This document shows positions 62,711 to 64,000 of a stretch of DNA of 64,000 bases, piece after piece. Made by a program: the position numbers and the translations under genes. Within the stretch, counting starts at the first letter, position 1; every line of letters starts with the position of its first letter. Source of the DNA: DAINPP01 sp036743375 (GTDB lineage Bacteria; Thermotogota; Thermotogae; MWEM01). The stretch is from contig DAINPP010000003.1 in the NCBI GenBank assembly GCA_036743375.1, positions 48,753 to 112,752 on the forward strand, written 5' to 3'. The notes beneath the pieces were generated by a model. The model was given only the letters and a program-made list of their open reading frames with translations, did not search any database and was not told where the DNA came from.

Positions 62711-62911
62711 TTAAACAGGTACTACGTTTGCAGCCTGTGGTCCTTTACTTCCATCCTGTACTTCGAACTCTACAGCCTGTCCTTCTTCAAGGTTCTTGAA
62801 TCCATCTGACTGAATTGCAGAGTAATGTACAAATACGTCGTCTCCATCTTCCTTAGTGATAAATCCATAACCTTTCTGAGTGTTGAACCATTTTACAGTA
62901 CCTTTTGCCAT
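62711..62911 (-). CDS. Cold-shock protein, CspA family (copy 2)
   Basis: A 66-residue OB-fold protein, MAKGTVKWFNTQKGYGFIT with RNP1 and RNP2. ATG 62911 follows the same AGGAGGAAC as copy 1; an upstream in-frame extension passes through the promoter region and is not real. First gene of the pair. Confidence 0.95.
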   Translation of the reverse strand: MAKGTVKWFNTQKGYGFITKEDGDDVFVHYSAIQSDGFKNLEEGQAVEFEVQDGSKGPQAANVVPV

Positions 62912-62934
62912 TAATTTGTTCCTCCTATATTTCT

Positions 62935-62949
62935 GCACGTCAAACGTGC
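62935..62949 (-). promoter_or_regulatory. 5' leader hairpin of the cold-shock genes
   Basis: GCACGT (62935-62940) and ACGTGC (62944-62949) form a 6-bp stem with a 3-base loop in the ~40-base leader. It may affect message stability or initiation at low temperature. Confidence 0.5.
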
Positions 62950-62959
62950 TTGATGCTAT

Positions 62960-62988
62960 AATATACATTAATTTTTCAATTTTGTCAA
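62960..62988 (-). promoter_or_regulatory. Promoter of the cold-shock gene pair
   Basis: On the minus strand a perfect TTGACA (62988-62983), 17-base spacer and TATATT (62965-62960). Transcription would start near 62953, giving a leader of about 42 bases. Confidence 0.75.
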
Positions 62989-63340
62989 GTGATATCAAGT
63001 AAATATCTCAAAATAACAGAAAAACTGAAACATTTCTTTGAGCTTTGTCCTATAGAATTAAATTCACCCTTATTTCAAGGCACCCCTCACAAAGCGAACA
63101 CAAATTGAAATCATCATATTCAAAGTGGTTTCACGTTCTCTTCATATTCTGTTTGAAAGGAATCGATGACAACTTGTGAAAAAACTTTTAATAATTTAGT
63201 TGAAGTCTTGTCCAATCATTTATTGAGCCGAAGAATTTTTATCTGTTGATGAAAAAAATCCAAAAAACCATCTTTCTTCTAACAAATATCCTGAAATCAA
63301 TGTTCATCACAAGAACAAGTAAATGATTTTCAGTTTTCCC
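62989..63340. other. Non-coding gap between cold-shock genes and flgK
   Basis: About 350 A+T-rich bases with no convincing gene on either strand. I found no hairpin of terminator strength here. The only signal recognised is the sigma-28-like promoter at its right end. Confidence 0.6.
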
Positions 63341-63367
63341 TTAAGCAAACAACTTTTACTCCGATAA
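63341..63367 (+). promoter_or_regulatory. Sigma-28 (FliA/SigD)-type flagellar promoter
   Basis: TTAA (63341-63344), 15 bases, then TCCGATAA (63360-63367) closely matches TAAA-N15-GCCGATAA. It lies about 40 bases before the flgK start. Confidence 0.75.
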
Positions 63368-63405
63368 CAAAGAGGAAAAGATAAAGATGTAAAGGGATGA
63401 TTCGC

Positions 63406-64000
63406 ATGGCAGATATAAGTATTTTCTCTATTTTAAACACAGGAGTACTTGGAACGTATACGTCAAAACTGGCAATGAGTGTTACAGCACACAACATAGC
63501 CAATACCAATACTCAGGGATATTCAAGACAACGCCCTGATATCTATACAACACCTCCGTTGGCAACCACTTCATTAACACAACCTGGTATGCCCATGACG
63601 ATAGGTACCGGATCAATGGTCAAACGTATTGAAAGAATCCGTGATCAATTCCTTGACACTCAGTATCGTACGATAAATGAAAATCACAGCTACTGGGACA
63701 ACATGTCCAGTAATCTCCATTATCTGGAGCAATTAATCGATGAACCTTCGGAAGATGGTTTCAGACAATATTTTGACAAGATGTGGTTTTCATTTCAGGA
63801 AGTTATGAACAATCCCGCAAACGATGCCACCATTCAGGGAGTTAAAGGAGAAGTCAACAACTTCATAAACATTTATAAAAATCTCTATAGCAGATTTGAT
63901 GAGTTGAGAGATAATCTAAATGAGGATATAAAAAACAACATTACAAAGATCAACAGCATCAATGACCAAATTGGAGAACTAAACTCTCAGATCCGAATGG
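63406..64000 (+). CDS. flgK: Flagellar hook-associated protein 1, partial (runs off the window)
   Basis: The first ~198 residues are present: SILNTGVLGTYTSKLAMSVTAHNIANTNTQGYSRQRP, the conserved N-terminal helix of rod/hook proteins with the FlgK-specific GYSRQ, then a coiled region and ...NDQIGELNSQI. FlgK joins hook and filament outside the cell. ATG 63406 follows AAAGGG at a usual distance; an in-frame ATG at 63397 is too close to that site. The gene is transcribed from the flagellar-type promoter just upstream, and its 3' end lies beyond base 64000. Confidence 0.93.
   Translation, partial: MADISIFSILNTGVLGTYTSKLAMSVTAHNIANTNTQGYSRQRPDIYTTPPLATTSLTQPGMPMTIGTGSMVKRIERIRDQFLDTQYRTINENHSYWDNMSSNLHYLEQLIDEPSEDGFRQYFDKMWFSFQEVMNNPANDATIQGVKGEVNNFINIYKNLYSRFDELRDNLNEDIKNNITKINSINDQIGELNSQIRM

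Noticed and set aside
62912..62998. Upstream extension of the second cold-shock gene
   Set aside because: It would pass through the TTGACA/TATATT promoter and leader hairpin; the AGGAGG site fixes the start at 62911.

Overview
This window is bacterial chromosome at roughly 40% G+C, with dense protein-coding operons on both strands, strong GGAGG-type ribosome binding sites and sigma-70-like promoters. I see no insertion sequence, prophage, CRISPR array, tRNA or rRNA. The first ~113 bases are the 3' part of a lysine riboswitch. Its architecture closely resembles the one known upstream of asd in Thermotoga maritima, and it precedes the same acetyl-type lysine operon (asd-dapA-dapB-dapH-lysC). 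With the short SRP RNA, S-layer-homology-type domains and flagellar genes, this suggests Thermotogota or a related lineage. Bacillota-like ancestry cannot be excluded from sequence reading alone.

Layout. 1-5.8 kb: lysine riboswitch/terminator and a six-gene lysine operon ending in a class III aminotransferase. 5.8-14 kb: a lipoprotein, then two large, differently built hybrid histidine kinases that both end in REC-Hpt modules, with a small CxxC thioredoxin-like protein between them. 14-18 kb: a nitronate monooxygenase-family gene behind two matching palindromes, an orphan protein and a large lipoprotein. 18.1-25.8 kb (minus): a compact run of GHL10-type protein, rhomboid protease, secreted propeller-like protein, mnmA, HD-GYP sensor and ornithine-decarboxylase-like enzyme. 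25.9-29.4 kb (plus): GNAT, HhH-GPD glycosylase, flavoprotein, then asnA. 29.5-35.6 kb: HdeD-like membrane protein, SRP RNA, Hsp20, a YtrA/ABC-type operon, and small membrane or lipoprotein genes. 35.6-43.1 kb (minus): an oligopeptide ABC operon containing an M14 peptidase and a binding protein with an apparent SLH-like N-terminus. 43.5-55.7 kb (minus): a housekeeping operon (rlmB, mutL, bifunctional nuclease, orphan, xerC/D-like, mutS2, murA, lon, engB, fliJ, upp). 55.9-62.4 kb (plus): ABC-F, hutH, dnaN, ispF, ecfT, rnhB. 62.4-64 kb: tandem cold-shock genes and the start of flgK behind a sigma-28-like promoter.

The most unusual signal is at asnA. The only well-placed ATG (28430) opens a three-codon frame, Met-Gly-Asn-stop. 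A phase-correct GGGAAAT heptamer at that point would move ribosomes by -1 into the full asparagine synthetase frame. Either one G is missing from a run, or asnA has an autoregulatory frameshift sensitive to asparagine supply. Other points of interest are a likely ATT start codon combined with a covarying tandem operator at the nitronate monooxygenase gene, the SLH-like/binding-protein fusion, and the kinase pair without DNA-binding output domains.
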